DNA of 64,000 bases from Silvibacterium bohemicum (GTDB taxonomy: Bacteria; Acidobacteriota; Terriglobia; Terriglobales; Acidobacteriaceae). Of the stretch, positions 42,768 to 52,376 are shown piece after piece; the stretch's first letter is position 1, and each line of letters begins with the position of its first letter. Location of the stretch: NCBI RefSeq assembly GCF_001006305.1, contig NZ_LBHJ01000014.1:62001-126000 (forward strand). The letters are read 5' to 3'. The position numbers and the translations under genes were made by a program. The notes under the pieces were generated by a model that ran no database searches, was not told the origin of the DNA, and saw nothing but the letters and a program-made list of their open reading frames with translations.

Positions 42768-44537
42768 TTAACGAGCCAGAATCGGCTCCAATGCGGCAGC
42801 CGAGTGGTCCATGCGCTGCTCGGGGAAGTATGCGTTCAGAACGTACTGCTCGATCATGCGTTGAGTGTTGAAGAACGAGCCGTTGAGCGCGATGGTCGAG
42901 CGCATGATGCGTTTCCACTGCTCCGGCTGGTGGTAGTAAAGGGGCAGAATGACCTGTTCGAGATGATCGTAGAGAGAGCCCGCTTCGCCCGCGTCGTCGT
43001 CATGGTCGGCGATGGCCCATCCGGTGACGCCTTCGATCCAGCCTTCAATCCACCAGCCGTCGAGGATGCTCAGGCTGGGGACGCCGTTGAGCGCAGCCTT
43101 CATTCCGCTGGTGCCGGAGGCTTCGTAGGGGCGCTTCGGCGTGTTGAGCCAGAGGTCGACGCCGCCAGTCAGCAGCGCGCCCAGAATCCACTCGTAATTT
43201 TCGAGATAAACGATGGTCAGATCGGCAGAGTCCAGCTCTTGTGCTAGCTCGATGACGCGGCGGATCTTGGCCTTGCCCGGCTCATCGGCGGGATGCGCCT
43301 TGCCGCTGTAGAGAATCTGCAGGCCGCCGAAGTCGTGGGCTGCTTTGACGAGGCGTTCGGGATCGGTGAACAGCAGGTCGCAGCGCTTATAGGTGGCTGC
43401 GCGGCGGGCGAAGCCGAGGGTGAAGATATTGGGACGGAGTTCGACGCCGGTGCGCTCCTTGACGGCCGCGATCAGAACGCTTTTTGCGTCCTGATGAGCC
43501 TGTTCGATCTCCGCTTCCGGGATATCAATGGCATAGCGCAGGGAGAGGTTATCCTGCCGCCAGCGCGGCATATGGCGATCGAAGGTGGACTGGAAGGACG
43601 GCGCGGTCCAGGTTGCAGCATGGACGCCGTTGGTGATGGCGTCAATCTTGTAGTCGGGGAACATCTCCCGCGAGACCTTGCCGTGCTGCATGGCCACGCC
43701 ATTGACGTAGCGGGCAAAGCGCAGCGCGATGTAGGTCATGTTGAGCAGGTCATCGTGGAAGCAGCCCAGGCGCTCGAAGACCTTGGTGCGTTCGACGCCG
43801 AGAATCCGATTGGATTGCTCGGCGGAAAAACGGTCATGACCCGCCGGGACCGGAGTGTGCGTGGTGAAGACGCAGCGCCTGCGAACCGATTCCACGGTCT
43901 TCTCGTCGGCCGCTTCTAGGGGCGAGCCGAAGAGCTGTTTTTCGAGCAGCGCAATGGTCAGCAGCGCGGCATGGCCTTCATTCATGTGGTAAACGACCGG
44001 CCGATATTCCAGCGCTTCGAGCATGCGCGCTCCGCCGATCCCGAGCACTACTTCCTGGCGCAGGCGATAGTCTCCGTCGCCTCCGTAGAGGTGATCGGTC
44101 AGCTCGCGGTCGCGCGGGTCGTTCTGCTCAACATTTGTGTCGAGGAAATAGATGGGGATGGTGTGACCAGTCACGCCGATCACGTCATGACGCCAGGCCC
44201 GGATCACCACCGGTCGGCCTTCAATCTTCACTGTGACGGTGGGTGACTGCGGCGTTAGCAGAGCTTCAATGTCCCAGGGCTGCGACTCTTCTGTCTGGAT
44301 GCCGCTGGCGTCCAGGTGCTGGCGAAAATACCCCTGACGATGAGCCAGGGTTATTGCGGCCAGAGGCAGGCCCATATCCGCTGCGGCCCGGAGCGTGTCG
44401 CCAGCCAGCACCCCGAGGCCACCGCTGTAGGTGGGCATGGTGGGCTCAACGGCAATTTCCATCGAAAAATAGGCGACGATACCGCGATCTTCCGAGTTAT
44501 CGAGTGCAGCAATTTGTTGCAATTGAGCGTGGCGCAT
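42768..44537 (-). CDS. glgP: Alpha-glucan phosphorylase (GT35)
   Basis: At 589 residues from ATG 44537, this is the short, prokaryote-type glucan phosphorylase. Recognisable parts are [27 protein letters not shown] at the N-terminus, [10 protein letters not shown], the [12 protein letters not shown] block and the PLP lysine in [25 protein letters not shown]. It releases glucose 1-phosphate from storage glucan. An upstream in-frame TTG (44558) is a poorer start. It is separated from galK by 343 bp and may be independent; no glgA or glgB gene is in the window. Confidence 0.94.
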   Translation of the reverse strand: MRHAQLQQIAALDNSEDRGIVAYFSMEIAVEPTMPTYSGGLGVLAGDTLRAAADMGLPLAAITLAHRQGYFRQHLDASGIQTEESQPWDIEALLTPQSPTVTVKIEGRPVVIRAWRHDVIGVTGHTIPIYFLDTNVEQNDPRDRELTDHLYGGDGDYRLRQEVVLGIGGARMLEALEYRPVVYHMNEGHAALLTIALLEKQLFGSPLEAADEKTVESVRRRCVFTTHTPVPAGHDRFSAEQSNRILGVERTKVFERLGCFHDDLLNMTYIALRFARYVNGVAMQHGKVSREMFPDYKIDAITNGVHAATWTAPSFQSTFDRHMPRWRQDNLSLRYAIDIPEAEIEQAHQDAKSVLIAAVKERTGVELRPNIFTLGFARRAATYKRCDLLFTDPERLVKAAHDFGGLQILYSGKAHPADEPGKAKIRRVIELAQELDSADLTIVYLENYEWILGALLTGGVDLWLNTPKRPYEASGTSGMKAALNGVPSLSILDGWWIEGWIEGVTGWAIADHDDDAGEAGSLYDHLEQVILPLYYHQPEQWKRIMRSTIALNGSFFNTQRMIEQYVLNAYFPEQRMDHSAAALEPILAR

Positions 44538-44880
44538 GCTTGTTTTCAATCTCCGCAAACCTTTACTAAAACGTGCATATCCAGTCCTTGCGCATTCAGG
44601 ACATGCACAAAAAGTTCAGATCACGACCGGATGCTCCGATCGGACCGATCAACCAGCGACGGATCGAGCGTATTGTCGTCGCATCCTACCAATACAACGG
44701 GCTGGCCCTCGTCGGTATTCCCGGAGGAATACGGTTCCATTTGGCGAGCCAAGGTGCAATTTCGTGATTTTACCAAGCGGCTCTGGAGCACAGAATGAAA
44801 AAACGCGGATCTGCCGGAGCAGGAACTACTACTTTCGCGGCATGATCGGGCCTTGCAATCACCGTTCGGTACTTCGCCAT
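44538..44880. other. Intergenic region between glgP and galK
   Basis: No gene is supported. It contains the promoter of glgP (minus strand), a 10-bp palindrome TCCGATCGGA at 44635-44644, and a 7-bp hairpin GTATTCC-CGGA-GGAATAC at 44715-44732. The hairpin may be an operator or weak terminator of the galK unit. Confidence 0.5.
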
Positions 44881-46038
44881 TCAGTTACCGATGCGGTGGG
44901 CTCCCGCCGAAGCGTGACAGTTATAGATGTCGGCTTCGATGCCTGTGGCCTCGCGATAACCCTTGCGCAGGCTTTCGATGAAGCCGGCGGTGTATTCCCG
45001 TTCGACGAGATTCACGGTGCAGCCTCCGAATCCGCCTCCGGTGAGCCGTGCTCCGATGCAGCCGGGCTCTTTGGCTGCCAATTTCACCAGGATGTCGGCC
45101 TCTTTGCAGCTGGCTTCGAAGTCGTCGCGGTAGCTGGCATGCGCCTCGTACATGAGGCGGCCGAGAGTCTTGAGATCGCCGGCTTCGAGAGCGTCGGCAG
45201 CGGCCACGGTGCGAAGGTCTTCGGTGATGATGTGGCGGGTGCGCTTAAGCACGCTAGGCGGCATCTCCGATCCCCACTGCTTCAGGTCTTCGAGGGTGGC
45301 ATCGCGCAGGAAGCCGACTTCGGGCCGGTGTCGGTGAATGATCTGCGTGCCCTGTTCCACCTCGGCGCGGCGGATGTTGTATTCGCCGCCGGCGTGAGAG
45401 TGCTTGACCATGGAGTTGGAGATGACGATGCTGATGTCGGGCGGAATCGGAGCCAGCCGGAAGGACAGGCTGCGGCAGTCCAGCAGAAGCGCGTGGTCCT
45501 CGGCACCGCAGCAGGCGATGAACTGATCCATGATGCCGGTGGAGGCGCCGACGAATTCATTCTCCGCGCGCTGGCATAGCTTGGCCATCTCCGGTAGAGG
45601 GATCTCTGCCGCAGTAAGGCTAAGCACGGCGACGATGGTCGCGACCTCGACCGAAGCAGAAGAGCTGAGTCCGGCATTGAGCGGAACGTCTCCGCTGAGG
45701 GTGAGGCTGAAGCCGGGGAGCTCGACTCCTACACTGCGAAGGATATTCAGGACGCCAAGCGGGTAGTCGCTCCAGTGATGCGCAGCTTCTTTAGGCAGGG
45801 CAGTGAGTTTATGGGTGACTTCTTCGTGGAAATTTTCCGAAGCAATGATGATCGAGCCATCATCGCGCGGGCTGATGGCCGCCAGCGTGGCGAAATCTAT
45901 GGCTGCAGGCATCACGAAGCCCTGGGCATAATCGGTGTGTTCGCCGATAAGATTGACCCGGCCGGGGGCGGCGAACATCGCGGGAGCCTGGTGGAAGCGC
46001 TGCGCGTGCAAGTCTTTGGTAGCGTTTACATCTCGCAT
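44881..46038 (-). CDS. galK: Galactokinase
   Basis: The 385-residue GHMP kinase has the galactokinase signature GRVNLIGEHTDYAQGFVMP near residues 26-44, the ATP-binding motif AGLSSSASVEVA, and the third motif GARLTGGGFGGCTVNL. It phosphorylates galactose at C1. It lies 33 bp downstream of an aldose-epimerase-like gene and in the same direction, so the pair could convert beta-galactose to alpha-galactose and phosphorylate it. The other Leloir enzymes (galT, galE) are absent here. Confidence 0.95.
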   Translation of the reverse strand: MRDVNATKDLHAQRFHQAPAMFAAPGRVNLIGEHTDYAQGFVMPAAIDFATLAAISPRDDGSIIIASENFHEEVTHKLTALPKEAAHHWSDYPLGVLNILRSVGVELPGFSLTLSGDVPLNAGLSSSASVEVATIVAVLSLTAAEIPLPEMAKLCQRAENEFVGASTGIMDQFIACCGAEDHALLLDCRSLSFRLAPIPPDISIVISNSMVKHSHAGGEYNIRRAEVEQGTQIIHRHRPEVGFLRDATLEDLKQWGSEMPPSVLKRTRHIITEDLRTVAAADALEAGDLKTLGRLMYEAHASYRDDFEASCKEADILVKLAAKEPGCIGARLTGGGFGGCTVNLVEREYTAGFIESLRKGYREATGIEADIYNCHASAGAHRIGN

Positions 46039-46071
46039 TTCATCACGCCTTGAGAAGTTAGATCCCGGCCC

Positions 46072-47004
46072 TTACGATACAACACTCGTCGTAATTGTCA
46101 TCCCCCAAGAGTCGACCTGACCCGGAATTAAAGTGCGGCTATGCCCGTTCTTGATGGCCAACTCCAAAGAATCCCCCAGCGCTGTGCAGGGCTCGATGGC
46201 GATGCAGTTCTGCTTCTCAGCTTGGCCGTCAGGCCAGCCTCCGTAGCAGAGCCAGAGACCGAGAAAGGGGAGCTTTGCAGGATCAAAATCGATGCGGATG
46301 CGCAGATTGGCGGTCTTGCGCTCGAGCAGACACCAGCCTTCCACCGGCGCCTCGGCGAATAGCTTGTCGCCGATCTCTTCGCTGGCGTCTTTCGCGATGT
46401 TGAGCGCGGCCGCGGCTCCATCGGTTAGGGTCGTAGACGGCCATGGATGAACCGTTCCGTTCGTGCCGAGCCGGTTGCGTGCCGAGCCCTCGACGGTGAC
46501 CTGTTTTACGGACGGCGGCAGAGTGAGGACATCTCCGGGATCGACAGCGAAGAGCGGATGGGCGGACCAGACATAAGGAATGGCGTGCTCGCCCGTGTTC
46601 GTAACTGAGTAGTCGATGCGCACCGTATCCCCGTCGAGATGAATGTTGCGCTCAAAGCGGATCGGAAGCGCCGAGCCAATTGCAGTCAGGCGGACGGTTG
46701 CCGGCGAGAGCGATTCCGCCGTGTGAATCAGCCTCCAGAATTCTCCATGGTCTGGAATCTCGGCGGCGCCTGAGGCGGTCTCAATACGGCATGCGGCGAC
46801 GGAGGGCAGGCATTCGTCGAATCCGCTGGCATCGCTTTCCTCGAAGCCGATGGTCAGGGTTCGGAGCGCATAGGGGCGGAGCGGCTGCTGGAAGAGTTCG
46901 ATCCCGTTTTTTTGCAGGGAAGCGATCTTTCCACCCATCGCCGGCAGTATGACGGCTGCCAATGTATCCGTTTTCAAAAGGACGCGTTCGATTTCGTTGC
47001 CCAT
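46072..47004 (-). CDS. Aldose 1-epimerase-like protein
   Basis: The 310-residue protein has the galactose-mutarotase beta-sandwich: GGKIASLQKNGIELF near the start, DHGEFWR (His in the active-site position), SAHPLFAV (second conserved His) and an acidic C-terminal block, CIAIEPCTALGDS, supplying the catalytic Glu. It may interconvert anomers of galactose for GalK, encoded 33 bp downstream, but members of this fold also bind other sugars. The gene starts 11 bp after the stop of a PLP decarboxylase, so the three genes probably form an operon, with no obvious metabolic logic for the first. Confidence 0.8.
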   Translation of the reverse strand: MGNEIERVLLKTDTLAAVILPAMGGKIASLQKNGIELFQQPLRPYALRTLTIGFEESDASGFDECLPSVAACRIETASGAAEIPDHGEFWRLIHTAESLSPATVRLTAIGSALPIRFERNIHLDGDTVRIDYSVTNTGEHAIPYVWSAHPLFAVDPGDVLTLPPSVKQVTVEGSARNRLGTNGTVHPWPSTTLTDGAAAALNIAKDASEEIGDKLFAEAPVEGWCLLERKTANLRIRIDFDPAKLPFLGLWLCYGGWPDGQAEKQNCIAIEPCTALGDSLELAIKNGHSRTLIPGQVDSWGMTITTSVVS

Positions 47005-47015
47005 TTGTTCCTCAA

Positions 47016-48371
47016 CTAATTTTCAGCAGCGATGAGAAGACGACGCCAGATTTCGCCGATCCAGGCCTCGTGCTCCGGTTTCATGAGAACGGAGCGCAGA
47101 CATGTGACGGATTCGGATTCGTCTCTGCCCGGCCAATGTTCCGTCCCAAAGAATGCTACCGGCAACTGTACCAAAGCCAGATGCAAATCCTGCTGCGCGG
47201 CCCGGTCGAAGATTTTCTGGGCGCGATGCGAAGACTCTTCCAAGCTGGGCGTCTGGATAGCCCAGACCACGATATCCAATTGGGGACGAGGGCCGGTGAT
47301 GAAGCGCGGATCGGCTTCGAGCCTGGCAGAAAGAGACTGCGCCGCGAGCCGTGAGCGCTCGAGACCGCCGGCAAAGTTGCCCGCGCGAACCAGCGGCAGA
47401 AGCTGCTGCGTGGCCCAGAGCGCAACCGCAGATGCGCCTGCGCGGGAGCACTCCAGGCTGATCTCGCCCAGATGCAGATCGCTCGAGGTGAAGTAGGTAT
47501 AAGGCGAGTCATGCTTGTAGAACCGGCCGACTGCAGGATCGCGAAAGAGGATGCATCCGCAGCCGTAGGGCTGCAAGCCGTGCTTATGCGGATCGACGAC
47601 GATGGAGTCCGTCTCGGAGATTCGCGCGAAGGCTCGCGCCGCGTCTTCGTCGAGGTTCGAGGCCAGCTTGAAATAGCCTCCATAGGCGGCATCGACGTGA
47701 ATGCGAAAGTTATATTTCCGGCGCAGATCGAGAATCTCGCTCAAAGGGTCGACGGCCCCCAGAGCTGTCGTCCCAAGCGTCACCACGACTGTGCCAATCT
47801 CGCCTTGTTGTAGCGCGGATTCGAGCGCAGCAATATCCATTCGCCCAAGTGCGTCGACGGGAATCTTCTGGAAGGGCAGCTTGAGTACCGCGCTGATGCG
47901 GCTGTGCGTGTAGTGGGACTGCTCGGACGCGGCGATGGTTTTGCTGGGAGCGAGCAGGCCGGCTACCCAGAGCGCTTCGAGATTGGCGAAGGTGCCTCCG
48001 CTGGTGAGGTGCCCCAGATATTCTTCCCATCCGAACATCGCGGCGATCTCACGGACGGCTTCGATCTCCATGTGAGAGCTGGCGCGTCCTCCGTCGAGCG
48101 CATGGTTATTGGGATTGATGCCCATGGCCATGGCATAAGCGGCGCGCGCAATGGGATGCGGCGGCTTGAGCATCTGGCCGGCATAGAGAGGATGAAAATA
48201 GGGATAGTTGTCACCCATGCGCCCCGATACCTCGGTCAACACGGAGGACATGGCCTCCAGATTTTCTGCAAGTGTGCCGCCGTCGAAGGGAGCCTTTGGT
48301 AGAGCTGAGAATTCGCTTCTGAGTCGAGGTAGAGCGGCGGACAGGAGGTGGAGCGCGACGTCTTCTGGCAT
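47016..48371 (-). CDS. PLP-dependent group II amino acid decarboxylase-like
   Basis: The 451-residue enzyme has the group II decarboxylase plan: GRMGDNYPYFHPLYAGQML in the N-terminal region, TSGGTFANLEAL, Asp in RIHVDAAYGGYF, and PLP lysine in VVDPHKHGLQPYGCG. Relatives decarboxylate aspartate, glutamate or aromatic amino acids; the substrate is not evident from sequence. The lysine-bearing motif DPHKHG with a following Gly-Leu-Gln differs slightly from the DxHK of classic aromatic enzymes. It leads a probable operon with the epimerase and galactokinase genes. Confidence 0.85.
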   Translation of the reverse strand: MPEDVALHLLSAALPRLRSEFSALPKAPFDGGTLAENLEAMSSVLTEVSGRMGDNYPYFHPLYAGQMLKPPHPIARAAYAMAMGINPNNHALDGGRASSHMEIEAVREIAAMFGWEEYLGHLTSGGTFANLEALWVAGLLAPSKTIAASEQSHYTHSRISAVLKLPFQKIPVDALGRMDIAALESALQQGEIGTVVVTLGTTALGAVDPLSEILDLRRKYNFRIHVDAAYGGYFKLASNLDEDAARAFARISETDSIVVDPHKHGLQPYGCGCILFRDPAVGRFYKHDSPYTYFTSSDLHLGEISLECSRAGASAVALWATQQLLPLVRAGNFAGGLERSRLAAQSLSARLEADPRFITGPRPQLDIVVWAIQTPSLEESSHRAQKIFDRAAQQDLHLALVQLPVAFFGTEHWPGRDESESVTCLRSVLMKPEHEAWIGEIWRRLLIAAEN

Positions 48372-48625
48372 ATCTGCAGACAGGATAGAGAAGCGCGCGC
48401 AAATTGGATAGATAAGGAACCGGTGTGAAATTGTGCCGGTGGCGATTACCTTTATTTATAGAGGGATGTGGGGAATCGCGATGCTTGCCGGAGGGCTTGT
48501 AAAGTCTGCTAAACTACTGTCGCGTTAGTTTCGAACCGGGAAAAAGTAGTCTGCCCTGTCGCAAGACACAGCCAGTTTTGTCTCCGATTCACTCCAGCGC
48601 AATTCACTCCAGGAATAAGCATCAG

Positions 48626-48826
48626 ATGGAACAAGGTACTGTGAAGTGGTTTAACGACGCTAAGGGCTACGGCTTCATCTCCCGCCAGAACGGGGAGGAT
48701 GTCTTCGTGCATTTCTCTGCCATCAATTCGAATGGCTTTAAGAGTTTGCAAGAAGGGCAGGCAGTGCAGTTTAACGTCGTTAAGGGGCCGAAAGGCTGGC
48801 AAGCATCGGATGTCCAGCCTCTCTAA
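48626..48826 (+). CDS. Cold-shock protein (CspA family)
   Basis: A 66-residue CSD protein with RNP1-type KGYGFI and RNP2-type VFVHFS motifs, starting [17 protein letters not shown]. These proteins bind single-stranded RNA and act as RNA chaperones. The start at ATG 48626 follows AGGA. About 250 bp of non-coding DNA precede it, leaving room for a long 5' leader of the kind that regulates cspA in other bacteria; no cold-box could be verified. Confidence 0.96.
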   Translation: MEQGTVKWFNDAKGYGFISRQNGEDVFVHFSAINSNGFKSLQEGQAVQFNVVKGPKGWQASDVQPL

Positions 48827-48923
48827 TTGACGCAGACAGTTAAAAAAACGGTAGCAAGAAAAACGTAAGCAAGATCGACCGGCAGGGGCGGGCGCTCGCT
48901 CGCCTTTGACGTACGCGAGATAG

Positions 48924-50201
48924 CTAAAGTTTTGTGCGGGCTGCTCTCTCCAGGGCATCGCATGCCGTGCGCACACCATCTTCTTCCGCGATCACACGTG
49001 CCACCTCTGCGGCGCGTTCGGTGTAAGCTGCGTCTTCCAACAACTTTTGTATCTTCTGCGCGGCCGCTTCCGGCCGGTATTCCTTGCGTTGAATGACCTT
49101 TGCCACGCCGAGATGACGCACGCGACGGGCGTTGTCCGGCTGATCGTGGCTGTAGGGCATCACCAGCATGGGACGGCCGGCTTTGAGCCCCTGCGCGGTG
49201 GTGCCCACTCCGCCCTGATGGATGATGACCGAGGCGCGCGGGAAGATCCGCGAGTAAGGCGCATAGCGAGCGATACAGATGTTCTTCGACAGCGCACGCT
49301 TGGGTCGGTTCTGCGGATCGCTGCCGGTGAGCAGGACGGCTCGCTGCCCGAGCAGGTCGGCGGTCGCGGCACTGACCTCATAGAAATCGCCAGCAGCCAT
49401 GACCGCTGCAGATCCTAGCGTGAAGACCAGCGGCGGAGGTCCGCTTGCGAGAAATTCTTCGAGGTCGGGCGCGAGACCGACGTTGCCGGCGTCGCCATCG
49501 TAGAACGCGAAACCAGTAATGCGTGTGCTGGCCGGCCAATCCGGTTGCGGATCGCCGAGAACGCGCGAGAACAGCGCCAGAACCAGAAGTTCAGAGTGCT
49601 TGGCGTCAAAGATGGGATCTTTGCCGCGAGGCAGGCCGAGATCTTTGCGCAGCGCATATATCGGCGCCGGCCAATGACGCGTGACCAGGCGCGCAAAGCG
49701 GGGAACGAGATGGCCCACGCCGGGCACCAGCGATTGAACCTTGGACAGCGTGGGATAGGGGGGCAGCACCGGAGGATCGTATCCCGAGAAGAAGGAGAGC
49801 GGCGCGAGCACATACGAAGCCCAGGGGATGCCGGTCTTTTCAGCAACAATTGGACCGGCGTAGGCCAACTCGCCCGTGACCAGGAGGTCGGCTCCGCCAT
49901 GGGCTTCGACCGTAGCCAGCAGATCTTTGTAGCTGTCGCGGATGGCGGGAAAGAGAAACTCGCGCAGGCCGCGCTCCGTTCCCTTCTTGATATCCCAGAT
50001 CATCTCCACCATGCGCTTGTCGTTGGGGTCCTGATCGGGGCGAACGGCGGCGAAGTCGATGCCGAGCGGTTCTATCTTTTCGCGAAACATGCCCGGGGCG
50101 GCGATGACGGGAGTGTGACCCCGCCGTTTGAGCTCCAGGCTGAGAGCAATGAGCGGATTGATATCGCCGAATGTCCCAAAAGTGGAGAAGACGATGCGCA
50201 T
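48924..50201 (-). CDS. GT1-family glycosyltransferase (UGT/MGT-like)
   Basis: The 425-residue enzyme has the GT-B fold. The N-terminal domain has MRIVFSTFGTFGDINPLIALSLELKRRGH; the C-terminal donor-binding domain has VIIHQGGVGTTAQGLKAGRPMLVMPYSHDQPDNA, the HxGGxGT signature, and DQPDNA typical of UDP/TDP-sugar transferases. It glycosylates small or lipid acceptors in the cytoplasm. It is monocistronic and convergent with the cold-shock gene. Acceptor unknown. Confidence 0.9.
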   Translation of the reverse strand: MRIVFSTFGTFGDINPLIALSLELKRRGHTPVIAAPGMFREKIEPLGIDFAAVRPDQDPNDKRMVEMIWDIKKGTERGLREFLFPAIRDSYKDLLATVEAHGGADLLVTGELAYAGPIVAEKTGIPWASYVLAPLSFFSGYDPPVLPPYPTLSKVQSLVPGVGHLVPRFARLVTRHWPAPIYALRKDLGLPRGKDPIFDAKHSELLVLALFSRVLGDPQPDWPASTRITGFAFYDGDAGNVGLAPDLEEFLASGPPPLVFTLGSAAVMAAGDFYEVSAATADLLGQRAVLLTGSDPQNRPKRALSKNICIARYAPYSRIFPRASVIIHQGGVGTTAQGLKAGRPMLVMPYSHDQPDNARRVRHLGVAKVIQRKEYRPEAAAQKIQKLLEDAAYTERAAEVARVIAEEDGVRTACDALERAARTKL

Positions 50202-50314
50202 CGAGAAGATTTTTCCTGTTGCCGCGTTCTTACAAGATTTGTCGACAGCAGCTCTTTACAGCAGACAAGCTGCGCTGGCATCTCTCCAGGTTGTATCGCG
50301 GGAGAGATGCTCTA

Positions 50315-51949
50315 TCAGAAGCTTGCCTCAAATGTGTGAAACCTGTGTTCAAGTTCCCACTGTTGCTGCGCTTTTTCGCTTTGCGAGATCAATTCCGCAC
50401 ATGCACCGGCCGGAGTTTCCTTCCCTAGCTGCCCGGCACACGCTTCAACCGGCTTGTCCAAGGTCTCCGGAACTGCCTGCTGCCAGAGGCTGGCTCCGTG
50501 CAGAAAACTATGTTCGAGGCTGGTGCGCACCATCTTTTTGAAGTCGCGATAGCTGAGTGGATAGGTAACTGCTGCGCGTACATATTCGTGAGTGAGGTCG
50601 ATGCGCGAGACGCCCTCGTCGTCGGTCGATAGTGCGACGGGCACGCCGTATCTGCGATAGATCTCAAAGGGATGGTCCTCCCCTTTGATGTTGAGGATCA
50701 CGTCGTTGCTGGTGAGATTGACTTCGACCATGACGTGTTTGGCGGCCATCTCCTTGAGCAGATCGTAGGGATGGTCCTCATACATAATGTCGACGCCGTG
50801 GCCGATGCGCTCCGCCTCGCCCTGTTCGACGGCGAGGCGGATGTGAAAGGTGAGACCGTCGGGTGGAACCATGCCCGGCGCGAGTTCCCCGGCGTGAAGA
50901 CTGATATGAGAGCCGGGGTAAGAGCCGTGTACTGCATCGAGCATCCGCATGTGCAGGCTGTAGTCGCGCATCGCGACATAAGCGTCTTCCGGCTGCACGA
51001 GATTCAGCCCGACAAATCGTGGATCGGCGGCTATGCTTTCAAAGCCGAGAACGATTTGTGCGAAAACCACCTCGGGTGGAAGCGCACGGAGTATCTGGTA
51101 AACGTAGCGGATCTTGACCTTGCAGGCCGGCTGTTCGTCTAACTGGCCGCAGTGCTCGCGCACTCGGCGATCGGCCTCTGCGGTATCAAGCTCTGCGCTT
51201 GCGGCTGAGATGCTGCTCCGAATTCCGCCATCGACAAGCTGCTGGCGATATTGAGCGAAGTCGGAGTTGTAACCGATCTTCGCCGCCAGCGCGGCCGCTT
51301 CCTTGAAATCCGGCGTGTGCATCAACTCCAGATATTGTTCGTTCTGCGCGGCCGCCCGGGTCGCGACTTCGTCCAGCCACTCGCCCATGTGGCTTTTGCG
51401 GGTTCCACCGAATTCGCCGAAGGTGTCGAAGAAGTGGTCGTGCCCGGAATCGGCGGTTCTGGGGACAAAGGTGCGCATGGAAAAAGCATCGATCAGGGCG
51501 TCATACAGGTGCTGGTTCTGTGGAACCGTTGCCGCATCGACCTGGCCTTCTTTACAAACAGGCTCGAAGTGCTTGCTGTTCTCTTCGTTGCGTGATTTTG
51601 CGTTTTCGGGGGCTACGAAGGAGAGAGTCTTGGTGTCGACGCAAAGATGATCTTCGCCTGCATCGCGAATCCAGGTCTCGGCGTAGATCGCGCCGGAGAG
51701 GTGATTGTGCAGGTCGGCGCCCTTGGGCATGCGATAGAGGAAGGCGCGCAGGGTGAGCGGTCCTTGTTTGCGGGCCTCTTCGAAGGCCTGCGAGGCGCGC
51801 GCTTCCGTCGGCTCGGCGGACTTAACGGCGGGAGCCGCTGCCTTAACGCCCGCAGAGGCCGACAAGGGAAAGGCAAACGGGAGAGAGGCGGCGCCGAATA
51901 AAAGAGCGGTTGCGCAGAGGCCGCGGATCTGAAGTTTGGCAGCGAGCAT
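50315..51949 (-). CDS. Exported adenosine deaminase-like protein (ADGF type)
   Basis: The 544-residue protein from ATG 51949 (GGAG upstream) begins with a signal sequence (GLCATALLFGAASLPFAFPLSASA). The mature enzyme has zinc ligands in MPKGADLHNHLSG, the SLHAGEL block, and VALSTDDEGVSRIDL, the family sites for adenosine deaminases, and is close in layout to secreted ADGF/CECR1-type deaminases rather than to the shorter cytoplasmic Add. It would convert adenosine to inosine in the periplasm or outside the cell. The other, longer ATGs (51994, 52162) prepend residues that would not fit a signal peptide. Confidence 0.85.
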   Translation of the reverse strand: MLAAKLQIRGLCATALLFGAASLPFAFPLSASAGVKAAAPAVKSAEPTEARASQAFEEARKQGPLTLRAFLYRMPKGADLHNHLSGAIYAETWIRDAGEDHLCVDTKTLSFVAPENAKSRNEENSKHFEPVCKEGQVDAATVPQNQHLYDALIDAFSMRTFVPRTADSGHDHFFDTFGEFGGTRKSHMGEWLDEVATRAAAQNEQYLELMHTPDFKEAAALAAKIGYNSDFAQYRQQLVDGGIRSSISAASAELDTAEADRRVREHCGQLDEQPACKVKIRYVYQILRALPPEVVFAQIVLGFESIAADPRFVGLNLVQPEDAYVAMRDYSLHMRMLDAVHGSYPGSHISLHAGELAPGMVPPDGLTFHIRLAVEQGEAERIGHGVDIMYEDHPYDLLKEMAAKHVMVEVNLTSNDVILNIKGEDHPFEIYRRYGVPVALSTDDEGVSRIDLTHEYVRAAVTYPLSYRDFKKMVRTSLEHSFLHGASLWQQAVPETLDKPVEACAGQLGKETPAGACAELISQSEKAQQQWELEHRFHTFEASF

Positions 51950-52111
51950 AGAAGGCCATCTCCGTGCGAGAGTCTTCCCCCAAGTGTATGGCATAGTTGA
52001 GCTTTCACAGTGTCTTAAAGGCGCTGGGGCGGGGTGATTTCCCAGCTCGGGCCGTGTGTGGTGCGATAGGGATTCTTCGGCAGCGCACCCCGCTGCGCAC
52101 CCTTGTATTTT

Positions 52112-52120
52112 TGCTATACT
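52112..52120 (+). promoter_or_regulatory. Extended -10 promoter upstream of tRNA-Phe
   Basis: TGCTATACT at 52112-52120 is an extended -10 element (TGn plus TATACT). No clear -35 is seen. It lies about 115 bp upstream of the tRNA-Phe gene. Confidence 0.5.
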
Positions 52121-52233
52121 ACGTGAGGCAGTTTGACGCGACGTAGTAGCCGGTACCGCCAAGGGTTCCGAGCCGCAGCAGCATCAGAACTACCCGCCCG
52201 CGATCGATCCCGGATCGCCCTTGGTTCACCCAA

Positions 52234-52308
52234 GGCCAGATAGCTCAGTGGTAGAGCGCGGCCCTGAAAAGGCCGGCGTCGGCGGTTCGATCCCGTCTCT
52301 GGCCACCA
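52234..52308 (+). tRNA. tRNA-Phe (anticodon GAA), integration target
   Basis: A 75-nt tRNA including encoded CCA. Acceptor stem GGCCAGA / TCTGGCC, D arm with TAGCTCAGTGGTAGAGC, anticodon stem CGGCC / GGCCG around loop CTGAAAA (anticodon GAA), T loop GGTTCGATCCC. An integrase gene begins 68 bp after its 3' end, making its 3' half the likely attachment site. Confidence 0.97.
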
Positions 52309-52376
52309 CATTCTAAATAACTTAGCGGCATTCAAAGAGTTGATGGTTTAGGTCAACGTACAAATAACGTACATCG
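52309..52376. repeat. Probable attachment-site flank with direct repeats
   Basis: Between the tRNA 3' end and the integrase stop lies a direct repeat AACGTACA at 52355-52362 and 52366-52373, 11 bp apart. Such repeats often serve as arm-type integrase sites. The far attachment site is not in the window. Confidence 0.4.

Noticed and set aside
44573-44767. 64-codon plus-strand frame in the glgP-galK spacer (with NGLALVGIPGGIRFH)
   Set aside because: No ribosome binding site and no recognised family. It looks slightly protein-like, so a decayed gene cannot be excluded, but support is too weak.
52114-52335. Minus-strand frame over tRNA-Phe with PETGSNRRRRPFQGRALPLSY
   Set aside because: A classic false translation of a tRNA gene antisense strand; it has no other support.
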